Positions 54,455 to 62,971 of a DNA stretch of 64,000 bases are shown here, in pieces. Every line of letters starts with the position of its first letter. Positions within the stretch are counted from its first letter, which is position 1. Below the pieces are notes generated by a model. The model did not search any database. It was not told where the DNA came from and saw only the letters and a program-made list of their open reading frames with translations. Both the position numbers and the translations under genes were made by a program. The stretch is from Palsa-506 sp963755815 (GTDB lineage Bacteria; Actinomycetota; Actinomycetes; Streptosporangiales; Streptosporangiaceae): the NCBI GenBank assembly GCA_963755815.1, contig CAVWLF010000026.1:434001-498000 (forward strand), in the 5' to 3' direction.

Positions 54455-55393
54455 ATGGAACTGCGGATCTTCACGGAGCCCCAGCAGGGTGCGAGTTACG
54501 ACACGCTATTGGCGGTGGCCCGCGCGACTGAGGAACTCGGCTTCGATGCGTTCTTCCGCTCCGACCATTACCTGAAGATGGGCTCCGTCAGTGGCCTGCC
54601 GGGACCGACCGATGCCTGGGTAACGCTGGCCGGCCTGGCCCGGGACACGGCCAGGATCCGGCTCGGCACGCTGATGTCGCCGGCCACGTTCCGTTACCCG
54701 GGCCCGCTGGCCATCAGCGTGGCGCAGGTGGACCACATGAGCGGCGGCCGGGTGGAGTTCGGGTTCGGGGCCGGCTGGTATGCGGCGGAGCATGCGGCCT
54801 ATGCCATCCCGTTTCCGGAGCTTGGCGAGCGCTTCGAAAGGTTTGATGAGCAGCTGGCGATCATCACTGGCCTGTGGGACCTGCCGGAGGGCGACACGTT
54901 CTCCTTCGACGGGAAGCACTATTCGGTGACGGACTCGCCCGGGCTGCCCAAGCCCCGGCAGCGGCCGCATCCGCCGGTCCTGATCGGCGGCACCGGGCCC
55001 CGGCGGACGCCGCGGCTGGCGGCCAGGTACGCGGACGAGTACAACGTCGGGTTCAGCGATCTGGACGAGACCGCGGCGGCGTTCGGCCGGGTGCGGGAAG
55101 CGTGCTCGGCGGCTGGCCGTGCCGAGTCATCGATGACGTATTCGGTGGCGCACCTGGTGTGCTGCGGGCGGTCGCAGGCCGAGCTGGAGCGGCGGGCGGC
55201 CGCGATCGGCCGGGACCTGACCGAGCTGCGGGAAGGCGGCGACGGCGTCGTCGGGACCCCGGCGGAGGTCGCGGAGAGAATCGCGAGCTACGCCGGGATC
55301 GGGGCGCAGCGCATGTACCTGCAGGTCCTTGACCTGCAGGACCTTGATCACCTGGAGCTGATCGCGTCCGAGGTAGCACCGCAGCTCAGCTGA
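54455..55393 (+). CDS. LLM-class F420-dependent oxidoreductase
   Basis: The product is a 312-residue luciferase-like TIM-barrel protein: MELRIFTEPQQGASYDTLLA, FFRSDHYLKMG, MSGGRVEFGFGAGWYAAEH and PVLIGGTGPRRTPRLAARYA. It would use coenzyme F420 or, less likely, FMN. GGAGG lies nine bases before ATG 54455. The adjacent PPOX-type gene supports an F420 setting. The substrate is unknown. Confidence 0.9.
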   Translation: MELRIFTEPQQGASYDTLLAVARATEELGFDAFFRSDHYLKMGSVSGLPGPTDAWVTLAGLARDTARIRLGTLMSPATFRYPGPLAISVAQVDHMSGGRVEFGFGAGWYAAEHAAYAIPFPELGERFERFDEQLAIITGLWDLPEGDTFSFDGKHYSVTDSPGLPKPRQRPHPPVLIGGTGPRRTPRLAARYADEYNVGFSDLDETAAAFGRVREACSAAGRAESSMTYSVAHLVCCGRSQAELERRAAAIGRDLTELREGGDGVVGTPAEVAERIASYAGIGAQRMYLQVLDLQDLDHLELIASEVAPQLS

Positions 55394-55455
55394 CCCGGCG
55401 AGGCGGCCCATCCTGGCTGCCGGGCCGGCGGGACCGGTCCCGTAGCGTTCTCGGC

Positions 55456-55881
55456 ATGGCAAAAATGACCGAGGCGCAGTGGCGCGAGTTCGTGATGGCC
55501 GGCACCAGGACAGGGAAGCTGGCGGTTACGCGCCTGGATGGCCGGCCGCACGTGACACCGATCTGGTTCGTGCTCGACGGCGACGACATTGTCCTGACCA
55601 CCCACCGGGATGGCATCAAGGGCAGGGCGCTCCAGCGGGATCCGCGGGCCGCCCTGAGCGTGGATGACCAGCAGCCGCCGTACTCGTTCGTCGTAATCGA
55701 AGGGCACGCGACGATCTCCGAGGACCTGGCCGAGGTGCGCAGGTGGTCAGCGGCCCTCGGCGGCCGGTATATGGGCGCTGACCGGGCGGAGGAGTTCGGC
55801 GCCCGCAACGGCGTGCCGGGCGAGTTGCTCGTCCGGCTGCGCGCGGAGAAGGTCATCGCGATGCGTGACATAGCCGGCTGA
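55456..55881 (+). CDS. PPOX-class F420-dependent oxidoreductase
   Basis: The product is a 141-residue split-barrel flavin/deazaflavin protein: GKLAVTRLDGRPHVTPIWFV, IVLTTHRDGIKGRALQRDPR and VVIEGHATISEDL. The GRPHVTPIWF stretch is common in F420H2-binding members. It lies 62 bases after the LLM gene on the same strand and may be co-transcribed with it. Confidence 0.9.
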   Translation: MAKMTEAQWREFVMAGTRTGKLAVTRLDGRPHVTPIWFVLDGDDIVLTTHRDGIKGRALQRDPRAALSVDDQQPPYSFVVIEGHATISEDLAEVRRWSAALGGRYMGADRAEEFGARNGVPGELLVRLRAEKVIAMRDIAG

Positions 55882-55888
55882 GACGTCG

Positions 55889-56248
55889 CTAGCGCGCGCC
55901 AGAATAGGCACGGAAGTGCTTGTCCGCGACGCGCTTCGCCCGGTGCTTGCCGCGGTAGGGCCCCCGCAATTCCTGGACGGCAGGGGCCTGGTCCGCGGCC
56001 GGGCCGTCGGTGTCGCCGCATTCCGCGCAGAAGACTTCCCACTGGTGCTCGTCCACGGTGTCGTAAGCCCAGTGGCCGCCGGCCTCCCGGCGCCACCCGT
56101 GCCGGACCGGGCGGGCATACGGATAGTGGCCATGTCCTGACGTCCCCGGCCCGGCCGAGGCGGCCGTGTCCGCGCCCATATCCCCCATGGGCCTGAGCGC
56201 GGCGGCTTCGACGCCCTCGCGAAAGCCCCGGTCAGGTCCGGCAGTCAT
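55889..56248 (-). CDS. Uncharacterised small protein with a CxxC pair
   Basis: The product is about 119 residues (129 if started at TTG 56278). An Ala/Gly/His-rich first half leads to HGWRREAGGHWAYDTVDEHQ, WEVFCAECGDTDGP and RGPYRGKHRAKRVADKHFR. The lone CxxC and basic C-terminus could bind zinc or nucleic acid. I recognise no family. The 3' end converges on the PPOX gene. Confidence 0.6.
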   Translation of the reverse strand: MTAGPDRGFREGVEAAALRPMGDMGADTAASAGPGTSGHGHYPYARPVRHGWRREAGGHWAYDTVDEHQWEVFCAECGDTDGPAADQAPAVQELRGPYRGKHRAKRVADKHFRAYSGAR

Positions 56249-56314
56249 AGCAGGATTCTCGCTCGCCGGCTCCGGCAACGCCAGCGGGACCGGCCCGCCG
56301 GGGCGGCGACGCCA

Positions 56315-57655
56315 TCACCGGCCGGACCCGGCCCACGGGTCGTAGTCCACTTCGAGTGCCTCCTGCGCGGGACGCTGCCCGGCGGGTACGTTGCGCAGGT
56401 TCAGCCGGATCCTGGTCCAGGTCGATGACCGGCCGCGCATCGAGTCCACCAGCACGTCGGACGGCTCAAGGTACGGCCAGATGTCCCCGTGCCGTTCCTT
56501 CCAGCGGTCCAGGCCCAGCATCGCCTCGGCCTGACTCGCCGCCCGGGCGATCTCGATCAGCGGCATCGTCGACTTGCGGCGCCCGGTCGGCCCGCTGGCC
56601 TGGCCCGGCGCGGGCCGTGCCGGGGCGCTGGATGCGGGCGGCGGGCTGGCGCGGCGTTTCGATGGCTGCACCCGGGGCGGCTCCCCGGCCTGCTTGTCGA
56701 AATGCGGCGGCCAGGGCGCGTCGGGCAGGCCGGCCGCCTCGTGGTCGGCCGCCAGCTTGAGCAGCGGCTCCAGGGACCCGGCCGCGTCGTCGATGCCCGC
56801 GGACAGGTCGCCGACGGCGGCGAACCGCACCGGCATCGTGTCGATGGTGAACGCCTCAGGCTGGCAGCCGGGCACCTCGTCCCAGGTCAGCGGCGCTGAC
56901 ACCCGGGCGTCCGGGGTCGGCCTGACCGAGTAGGCGGAGGCGACCGTCCGGTCCTTGGCGTTCTGGTTGTAGTCGACGAAGACGCCGTGGCGCTCCTCCT
57001 TCCACCACCGGGCGGTGGCCAGGTCCGGCGCCCGCCGCTCGATTTCCCTGGCCAGTGCCACGGCGGCGGACCGCACCTCGGTGAACGTCCAGCGCGGCTC
57101 GATCCGGCAGTAGACGTGCATGCCGCGGGAGCCCGACGTCTTCGGCCAGCCCACCAGGCCGAAGTCCGCGAGCACGTCCCTGGCCACCAGCGCGACCGCG
57201 ACGATCTGCGGCCATCCGACGCCGGGCACCGGATCGAGGTCCACCCGCAGCTCGTCCGGGTGATCAAGGTCGCTGGCGCGGACCGGGTGCGGATTGAGGT
57301 CGATGCAGCCCAGGTTCGCCACCCAGGCGAGCTGCGCCGCGTCCCGGACGACGACCTCCTCCGCGGTGCGCCCGGACGGGAAGCTCAGCTCGACCGTCTC
57401 GATCCAGTCCGGCCGCGCGGACGGCGCCCGCTTCTGGAAGAACGCCTCGCCGGCCGCGCCGTGCACGAACCGCTTGAGCACCATTGGCCGCCCGGCCACG
57501 CCGCGCAGCGCGCCGTCGGCGACCGTCAGGTAGTACCGGATCACGTCCAGCTTGGTGTGCCCGGTCTGCGGGAAGTAGACCTTGTCCGGGTTGCTGACCT
57601 GCACAGTCCGGCCGGCGACTTCCAAGATCTCCTTACGATCCGGCATGCCGACCAC
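56315..57655 (-). CDS. LigD-like primase-polymerase domain protein
   Basis: The product is 446 residues. The LigD polymerase domain has SNPDKVYFPQTGHTK, FFQKRAPSARPDW, the metal-binding DLDP (Asp139, Asp141) and TSGSRGMHVYCR. A Pro/Ala-rich linker follows, then a tail with WKERHGDIWPYLEPSDVLVD. There are no ligase or phosphoesterase domains and no Ku gene in the window. It could provide gap filling in end joining with partners encoded elsewhere, or act outside it. The start is GTG 57655, or ATG 57646. Confidence 0.88.
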   Translation of the reverse strand: MVGMPDRKEILEVAGRTVQVSNPDKVYFPQTGHTKLDVIRYYLTVADGALRGVAGRPMVLKRFVHGAAGEAFFQKRAPSARPDWIETVELSFPSGRTAEEVVVRDAAQLAWVANLGCIDLNPHPVRASDLDHPDELRVDLDPVPGVGWPQIVAVALVARDVLADFGLVGWPKTSGSRGMHVYCRIEPRWTFTEVRSAAVALAREIERRAPDLATARWWKEERHGVFVDYNQNAKDRTVASAYSVRPTPDARVSAPLTWDEVPGCQPEAFTIDTMPVRFAAVGDLSAGIDDAAGSLEPLLKLAADHEAAGLPDAPWPPHFDKQAGEPPRVQPSKRRASPPPASSAPARPAPGQASGPTGRRKSTMPLIEIARAASQAEAMLGLDRWKERHGDIWPYLEPSDVLVDSMRGRSSTWTRIRLNLRNVPAGQRPAQEALEVDYDPWAGSGR

Positions 57656-57666
57656 GATAACCCGAG

Positions 57667-58695
57667 CTAGCCAGAAGCGTCGCCGCCGCAGGGCGCCGTG
57701 CTGGCTCCGGTCAGCGGCGGCTGGCCGGGAATATGCGAGTACGGTGCCTGCCGCGTAAATCCCGGTCTTGATGGTTTTTTCTGGTCCGGCCCGCTGCTAT
57801 CGACGCGCGCGTTGCGGCCGACGGCCGTCACGGCGATCACGGCGACCGCGGCTGCGCCGGTCAGCAGGCCGACGTGCTCGCCGAGCAGCAGCGCGGACCA
57901 GCCCAGGGTCAGCGCGGGCTGGGCCAGCTGCAGGCGCCCGATCCGGGCCACCCCGCCGCGCGCCAGGCCCTGGTACCAGGCGAAGAAGCCCAGGCACATG
58001 GAGATGAAGCAGACGTAGGCCAGGCCGGCCGCCGCGCCCGCGGTGACGTGCCGGGGCGGATCCGCGATGACCGCGGCGACCGTGACCGGCAGGCTCACCG
58101 GCAGCGCCAGGATCAGCGCCCAGCAGATGATCCGCCAGCCGCCGTACTGGCGGGCCAGCGCGCCGCCCTCGGTGTAGCCGATTCCGGCCACGACGATCGC
58201 GAACAGCAGCAGGATGTCCCCGCTGCGGAGCCGCCCGCCGCCCTGGATCACCGCGAAGCCGACGACCACCGCCAGCCCGAGCGCCAGTGCCGCCCAGTAC
58301 CTGGGCCGGGGCCGCTCGCCGGCCCGCAGCACCGCCATCCCGGCGGTCGCCGCGGGGATCAGGCCGGTCAGCACGGCCCCGTGCACGCTGCTCACCTGGT
58401 GCAGCGCGATCGCCGACAGAAGGCCGAAGCCGATGCCGACGGTGCCGGCGACGATGAGCATCCGGCCCAGGATCTCCCGCGGCGGGAGCAACGGCTGGCG
58501 CCGCGCGGCCAGGATGATGGCCGCCAGCGCGGCGGCCGGCACCGCCCGGCCGAGGCCGACCACGACCGGGTTGAACGAGGCTTCCGCGGCATGCGTCGCC
58601 GGGAACGTGATGCTGAAGCACAGCACGCCGACCGCGCCGAGCAGCAGCGGTGACGCTTTCCATGCCAGCACAGAAGTGCTTCTATTAGCCTTCAT
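57667..58695 (-). CDS. EamA/DMT-family transporter
   Basis: The product is 342 residues with ten predicted spans in two EamA repeats (LGAVGVLCFSITFPATHAAE and the second from LLLFAIVVAGIGYTEGG). The C-terminal tail is Pro/Ser-rich. Members export amino acids, nucleosides or other small metabolites. Its ATG (58695-58693) overlaps the ATG of the divergent MocR gene by two bases, and TATCAT lies five bases upstream. MocR regulators often control such a neighbour. Confidence 0.88.
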   Translation of the reverse strand: MKANRSTSVLAWKASPLLLGAVGVLCFSITFPATHAAEASFNPVVVGLGRAVPAAALAAIILAARRQPLLPPREILGRMLIVAGTVGIGFGLLSAIALHQVSSVHGAVLTGLIPAATAGMAVLRAGERPRPRYWAALALGLAVVVGFAVIQGGGRLRSGDILLLFAIVVAGIGYTEGGALARQYGGWRIICWALILALPVSLPVTVAAVIADPPRHVTAGAAAGLAYVCFISMCLGFFAWYQGLARGGVARIGRLQLAQPALTLGWSALLLGEHVGLLTGAAAVAVIAVTAVGRNARVDSSGPDQKKPSRPGFTRQAPYSHIPGQPPLTGASTAPCGGDASG

Positions 58696-58706
58696 GAACA
58701 ATGATA
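58683..58706. promoter_or_regulatory. Divergent leaderless promoters with overlapping start codons
   Basis: On the plus strand TATTAG (58683-58688) lies five bases before ATG 58694. On the minus strand TATCAT (58706-58701) lies five bases before ATG 58695. Both starts share the CATG at 58693-58696, so each promoter lies in the other gene's first codons. Just upstream, GCAC-AGAA-GTGC (about 58670-58680) is a small inverted repeat that could be an operator. Confidence 0.55.
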
Positions 58707-60088
58707 GCAGTCAGGCTTCCGCCCGGGCCGTCGTCGAGGGCCTGATCGGCTCGCTGCCGCCGGACAGCCAGCTCCCGTCGTACCGGGAACTCCAGCAGCG
58801 TTACCGGCTCAGCCCCGCCACGGTGCAGCGCATGCTGGCTGACCTGGCCCGCCGCGGGCTGGTGGTGACGAGACCGGGCAGCGGCACGTTCACCGCGGCG
58901 CGGCGGCGCGCCGTCCCGGCGGCGGACGTCTCCTGGCAGACGCTCGCGCTCGGCAGCCGCGCGGGCCTGGGACCCGACCTGGAACGGCTGGTCGAGCCCT
59001 CGCCGCCGGACACGCTGGCGATGGCGAGCGGGTTCCTGGACGAGCGGCTGCAGCCGCTCGGCCTGCTGGCCGCCGCGGCATCGCGCGCCGCCCGGCGCCC
59101 GCAGGGCTGGAGCCGCCTGCCGTCGCAGGGCCTGCCGGAACTGCGCAGTCACTTCGCCAGCGAGACCGGCGGCTCGATGACCGCCGAGAACGTGCTGATC
59201 ACGTCGGGCGGGCAGGCTGCGCTGTCGGCCGTGTTCCGGCACCTGTGCGCGCCCGGCGACCCGGTGATCGTCGAGTCGCCGACCTACGTCGGGGCGCTGG
59301 CGGCCGCGCGGGCCGCCGGGCTGACGCTGGTGCCCGTTCCCGGGGACCGGCACGGGGTGCTGCCCGACGCACTAGCGGACGCGCTGGCCCGGACCGGCGC
59401 CCGGCTGGCCTACCTGCAGCCGCGGTACGCCAACCCGGCCGGCTCGGTGCTGGCGCCGGACCGGCGCGGCGCGGTGCTGGCGGCGGCGGCGCGCCATGGC
59501 GCGTTCCTGCTGGAGGACGACTGGATGCGTGACTTCGATCTCGCCCAGCCGTCCCCGCCGCCGCTGGCCAGCATGGACGACCACGGGCACGTGATCTACC
59601 TGCGGTCACTGTCCAAGCCGGTCGCCGCCGGGCTGCGGGTGGCCGGGCTGGCGGCCCGCGGGCCGGTGCTGGCCAGGCTGCGGCGCGGCCGGATCAGCGG
59701 CGACCTGTTCGTGGCGCCGGTACTCCAGCAGGTCGCGCTCGACGTGCTCACCGCGCCCGGCTGGAACCGGCACATGGGCGGGGTCCGGCGGATACTGCGG
59801 GAACGCCGGGACGCGCTCGTGCTGGCCATCCGCGACCTGCTGCCCGGCTGCGAGCTGGAGGCGGTTCCGGCGGGCGGGGTGCACCTGTGGCTGCGGCTGC
59901 CCGAGGCGTTCCCCGACGCGGATGTGGCCGCGGCCGCCGCCGCGCGCCGCCTGGCCGTCAGTCCCGGCCGGGCCTGCTTCCCCGGCGAGCCGCCCGGCTC
60001 GTTCCTGCGGCTCAGCTACGCGGCCGAGGAGGCACCCTCGCTGATCCGCGGCATCAAGATCATCGCTGAGATCCTCGGGCCGTCCTAG
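58694..60088 (+). CDS. MocR-type GntR regulator with aminotransferase domain
   Basis: The product is 464 residues. The N-terminal GntR helix-turn-helix is LPSYRELQQRYRLSPATVQR, then LARRGLVVTRPGSGTF. The class I/II aminotransferase-like domain follows (ITSGGQAALSAVFRHL, QPRYANPAG, and the PLP-binding Lys in LRSLSKPVAAGLRV). Such proteins use PLP-aldimine chemistry to sense an amino acid or vitamin B6 and activate a nearby gene. The divergent EamA gene is the likely target. Confidence 0.9.
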   Translation: MNNDSSQASARAVVEGLIGSLPPDSQLPSYRELQQRYRLSPATVQRMLADLARRGLVVTRPGSGTFTAARRRAVPAADVSWQTLALGSRAGLGPDLERLVEPSPPDTLAMASGFLDERLQPLGLLAAAASRAARRPQGWSRLPSQGLPELRSHFASETGGSMTAENVLITSGGQAALSAVFRHLCAPGDPVIVESPTYVGALAAARAAGLTLVPVPGDRHGVLPDALADALARTGARLAYLQPRYANPAGSVLAPDRRGAVLAAAARHGAFLLEDDWMRDFDLAQPSPPPLASMDDHGHVIYLRSLSKPVAAGLRVAGLAARGPVLARLRRGRISGDLFVAPVLQQVALDVLTAPGWNRHMGGVRRILRERRDALVLAIRDLLPGCELEAVPAGGVHLWLRLPEAFPDADVAAAAAARRLAVSPGRACFPGEPPGSFLRLSYAAEEAPSLIRGIKIIAEILGPS

Positions 60089-60097
60089 CCGGCCGCC

Positions 60098-60622
60098 TCA
60101 GCGGCTGGACCGCCAGTTTTCCAGCGGCACCGCCAGGTGCAGGGCGACGTCGCGCCAGTACGCCGCCTGCACGACCGCGGCCGGGTTGTCGTCAAGCTCG
60201 ACGCCGGTCAGCCGGCCGTGGTCGTCATAGTGCATGCGGGCCAGCGCGCGGCTGTCGAACAGCCAGTAGTCATTGCCGGGCAGCGCGGCACCGGCCCGGG
60301 AGATGCGGATGTCCTCGCCGATCGCGGCGTTCACCTGGTAACTCCAGCCGATCTCGAACCGCAGGTAGTCGGATAGCGGCTCGGAAACGACATGCACGCG
60401 CTGCATTACCTTGCCGGCCGCCACCCCGGCCCGCAGCACCGCGAGCCATTCGTCCTTGGCCGGGTAAATCGCCGGCTCCTGGCCCGCCAGGAACGACCGG
60501 AGCGCGTCCGCCTCGCCGGGATCGTCGTACGACTGGCGCGTGTGCAGCCGGAAGCAGGTGTGCTCGAACCGGCCGAACAACCCGGGCCAGTCGACGTTTC
60601 CGGCAGGAACCACGCGACCCAT
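60098..60622 (-). CDS. DUF6879 family protein
   Basis: The product is about 174 residues. LFGRFEHTCFRLHTRQSYDD, VMQRVHVVSEPLSDYLRFEI and YWLFDSRALARMHYDDHG fit the DUF6879 family, which in actinobacteria often accompanies XRE regulators. None lies next to it here. The ATG at 60622 directly abuts AAGGGG, so GTG 60613 may be the true start. It follows the MerB-like gene by 29 bases on the same strand. Confidence 0.8.
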   Translation of the reverse strand: MGRVVPAGNVDWPGLFGRFEHTCFRLHTRQSYDDPGEADALRSFLAGQEPAIYPAKDEWLAVLRAGVAAGKVMQRVHVVSEPLSDYLRFEIGWSYQVNAAIGEDIRISRAGAALPGNDYWLFDSRALARMHYDDHGRLTGVELDDNPAAVVQAAYWRDVALHLAVPLENWRSSR

Positions 60623-60651
60623 CCCCTTACGGTAACGCGCCGCGGTAGCAA

Positions 60652-61341
60652 TCAGGAGGCCCAGAAATCCCCGGTCAGGCCGATGCCCGCGAAGAATCCG
60701 GTGGCCTCCGCCGGGGTCCGGCGGCGGTATCCGGGGGACAGCCGTCCCGCGTACCAGCCGGTGGCCAGGTTCCAGAGAGCGTCCAGACTGAGGACAGCTC
60801 CTTCGGGCGTGCCGGTGCGTGCCAGCCATTCCGCCACATGACCTCGACTGCAGAACAGCAACTGGCTGCTGCAGGTGAGCACGACGTCATCCCACATCCG
60901 GGCCACTGGCACGGGCAGGTGCGCGACCATCTCGCCGGTGCCTTGGCCGGAGCCGGAGTTCGGGCCGGGCGAGGCGTCTGCGTGCACGTCGAGCGCAAGC
61001 ACCCGGCCGCATGCCGGGCAGTGGGTAGCGACCAGGCACGGAGCGCGCACGAGTGACGGGATGGCGAAGGAATCCCAGACGCAGCCGCCCCACCATTTTT
61101 GCGTATCGCTGGCCACGACGAAACCCATCGGCATCGCGGCCCAGGGGTGTGCCATCACGATGCGCTGGCGGCCGGAGTCGAGCACCAGCAGGTGAGCGTC
61201 GTCCAGCGCGCGCAGCGCGTCCAGTGCCTCGGCCGCGGGCAGGCCGAACGCCGTCGCGACGTCGTCCGGCCCCACCGCCCGGGCCCGATCAGCGAACTGC
61301 CCGTAGACGAAGAGCCGCAGCACGTTCAGATCGATCGTCAC
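60652..61341 (-). CDS. Alkylmercury lyase (MerB)-like protein
   Basis: The product is about 229 residues. An N-terminal winged-helix-like part is followed by a MerB-type core with GGCVWDSFA (Cys87, Asp90), a C-x2-C in THCPACGR, and LLFCSRGHVAEWL (Cys164). These match in order the Cys96, Asp99 and Cys159 used by MerB to break carbon-mercury bonds. No merA, merR, merT or other mercury gene is in the window, so the real substrate may differ. The GTG start at 61341 lies seven bases after TACGGT, suggesting a leaderless message. Confidence 0.75.
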   Translation of the reverse strand: MTIDLNVLRLFVYGQFADRARAVGPDDVATAFGLPAAEALDALRALDDAHLLVLDSGRQRIVMAHPWAAMPMGFVVASDTQKWWGGCVWDSFAIPSLVRAPCLVATHCPACGRVLALDVHADASPGPNSGSGQGTGEMVAHLPVPVARMWDDVVLTCSSQLLFCSRGHVAEWLARTGTPEGAVLSLDALWNLATGWYAGRLSPGYRRRTPAEATGFFAGIGLTGDFWAS

Positions 61342-61354
61342 AACCCATACCGTA
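61342..61354 (-). promoter_or_regulatory. Leaderless promoter -10 box for the MerB-like gene
   Basis: TACGGT (61354-61349) is followed by seven bases and then the GTG start at 61341, the spacing typical of actinobacterial leaderless transcripts. There is no ribosome-binding site. The same TACGGT with six bases precedes the DUF3093 start. Confidence 0.4.
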
Positions 61355-61387
61355 GTCACCGCTTGCCGTCCAGCGGCGGTACGAGGA

Positions 61388-62770
61388 CTAGCCGAGCAGC
61401 TCGTCGACCGCGCGGGCAAAGACCTGGGTGTGGAAGTCGGCATCGTCGGCGGTGGTAGCCGGGGACATCAGGGCCATGTTGTGAAACGGGGTCATGAGCA
61501 CGCCGCGATTGACGGTGTAGAGGTGCAGGTACTCATCGAGCAGCAGATCGGCGGCGGCCTCGGACTCGCCCCCCGACCGCGGCGCGGGCGCGCAGAACCG
61601 GTACTCGGCGCGGGCTCCCAGCTGGGTGATGGTCCACGGCAGCCGGCGCGTGCTGATCACGTCCCGGACGCCCGCGGTGTAGCGATCGGCGACGGCGATC
61701 ATGCCCTCGAACGCGGCGTCGGTCAGCACGTGCTCCAGCGTCGCCCGCATCGCCGCGACCGACAGGGCGTTACCGGCCAGCGTGCCGCCCACCCCGCCGG
61801 CGTCCTCGATGTCGGCATCCGCGTCGGCCAGGATGCGGCCGGCCAGCGCCTCGGACAGGCCCCAGGCCCCCGCCGGGATGCCGCCCGCGATCGACTTGCC
61901 GATGGTGACGATGTCCGGGTCCAGGTTCCAGGCGGCGGTGCAGCCGCCCGGGCCAGCGCTGAACGTATGCGTCTCATCATTGATTAGAACGCAGCCGTGC
62001 CGGCTGGTCAGCTCCCGCACGGCCGTGAGGTACCCGGGGTCGGGCAGGACGATGCCGATGTTGGTCAGGGCCGGTTCCATCAGGACGGCGGCCACATCGC
62101 CGGCCGCGAGCTCGCGCTCCAGCGCGCCGACGTCATTGAACTCGACGACCCTGGTGGTCTGCCGCGGATCGACCGGGGCGCCGACGTTGCCGGGCCGCGA
62201 TGCCGGGCCGTCCGGCCCGGCCAGGATGAACGCCTCGTCCACGCTGCCGTGGTAGCAGTAGCTGAACACCAGGATCTTCGGCCGCCCGGTGAGCTGCCGG
62301 GCGACCCGGAGAGCCCACCGGTTAGCGTCGGTCGCCGTGAGCGTGAAGCTCCACCGCGTTACCCCGAACCGCCGGGTCAGGTCCGCGGCCACCCAGCCCG
62401 CATCCTCGGTCGGCAGCATCGTCGCCGCGCCGCCCAGCTCGCCGTACCGGCGGGCGACCGCGGCCACCGTGGCGGCGGGGGAGTGCCCGGCCATGGCCGC
62501 GGTGTCGCCCAGGCAGAAGTCGATGAAGCCGTTCCCGTCGATGTCGGTCAGCCGCGCGCCGCGCGCCTCGGCGAAGTAGATCGGGAATCCGCCGGCCCAC
62601 ATCCGCATCCAGGTCATCGGCACGCCGCCGAGCAGGTTCCCGCCCGCGGTCTCGAACGCATGCCGGGACCCGGCGTGCCGCTGGGCGTAGGTCTCCCGCT
62701 CCCGGCTGAGCAGCCCGGCGATGTACTCCCGGTAAACGGCGGCCACCTCGGCGGCCTCCTGGTCCGGCAT
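61388..62770 (-). CDS. Class III aminotransferase (glutamate-1-semialdehyde aminomutase-like)
   Basis: The product is a 460-residue PLP enzyme. Seen: DIDGNGFIDFCLGDTAAMAG, the cofactor-binding Asp in INDETHTFSAGP, and the Schiff-base Lys in VTIGKSIAGGIPAGAWG. GDTAAMAGHSP and the overall length place it near aspartate aminotransferase family III proteins related to HemL. It is not the housekeeping HemL by context, since no heme genes are nearby. The start is ATG 62770. Confidence 0.87.
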   Translation of the reverse strand: MPDQEAAEVAAVYREYIAGLLSRERETYAQRHAGSRHAFETAGGNLLGGVPMTWMRMWAGGFPIYFAEARGARLTDIDGNGFIDFCLGDTAAMAGHSPAATVAAVARRYGELGGAATMLPTEDAGWVAADLTRRFGVTRWSFTLTATDANRWALRVARQLTGRPKILVFSYCYHGSVDEAFILAGPDGPASRPGNVGAPVDPRQTTRVVEFNDVGALERELAAGDVAAVLMEPALTNIGIVLPDPGYLTAVRELTSRHGCVLINDETHTFSAGPGGCTAAWNLDPDIVTIGKSIAGGIPAGAWGLSEALAGRILADADADIEDAGGVGGTLAGNALSVAAMRATLEHVLTDAAFEGMIAVADRYTAGVRDVISTRRLPWTITQLGARAEYRFCAPAPRSGGESEAAADLLLDEYLHLYTVNRGVLMTPFHNMALMSPATTADDADFHTQVFARAVDELLG

Positions 62771-62971
62771 CCTTAGCCTCCTCGCCGCGAAACTGCTGCC
62801 ACTGTAACTGTCCGGCCATGGCCCGCCCCGGCCGCGACCGGCCGCCGCCGCGCATCAGCCCGTCCGCACCCCGGCCGGGTCGGCTGATGGGATGATGCAC
62901 TCTCGCTGATCGGGTGGGTGGGTACTTCATCCGGCCGGTGCTGAGCCAGTGACGAGGACAAGGATCCAGCC

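Noticed and set aside
60098..62770. Mercury resistance operon
   Set aside because: Only a MerB-like gene is present. No reductase, MerR or transporter is seen.
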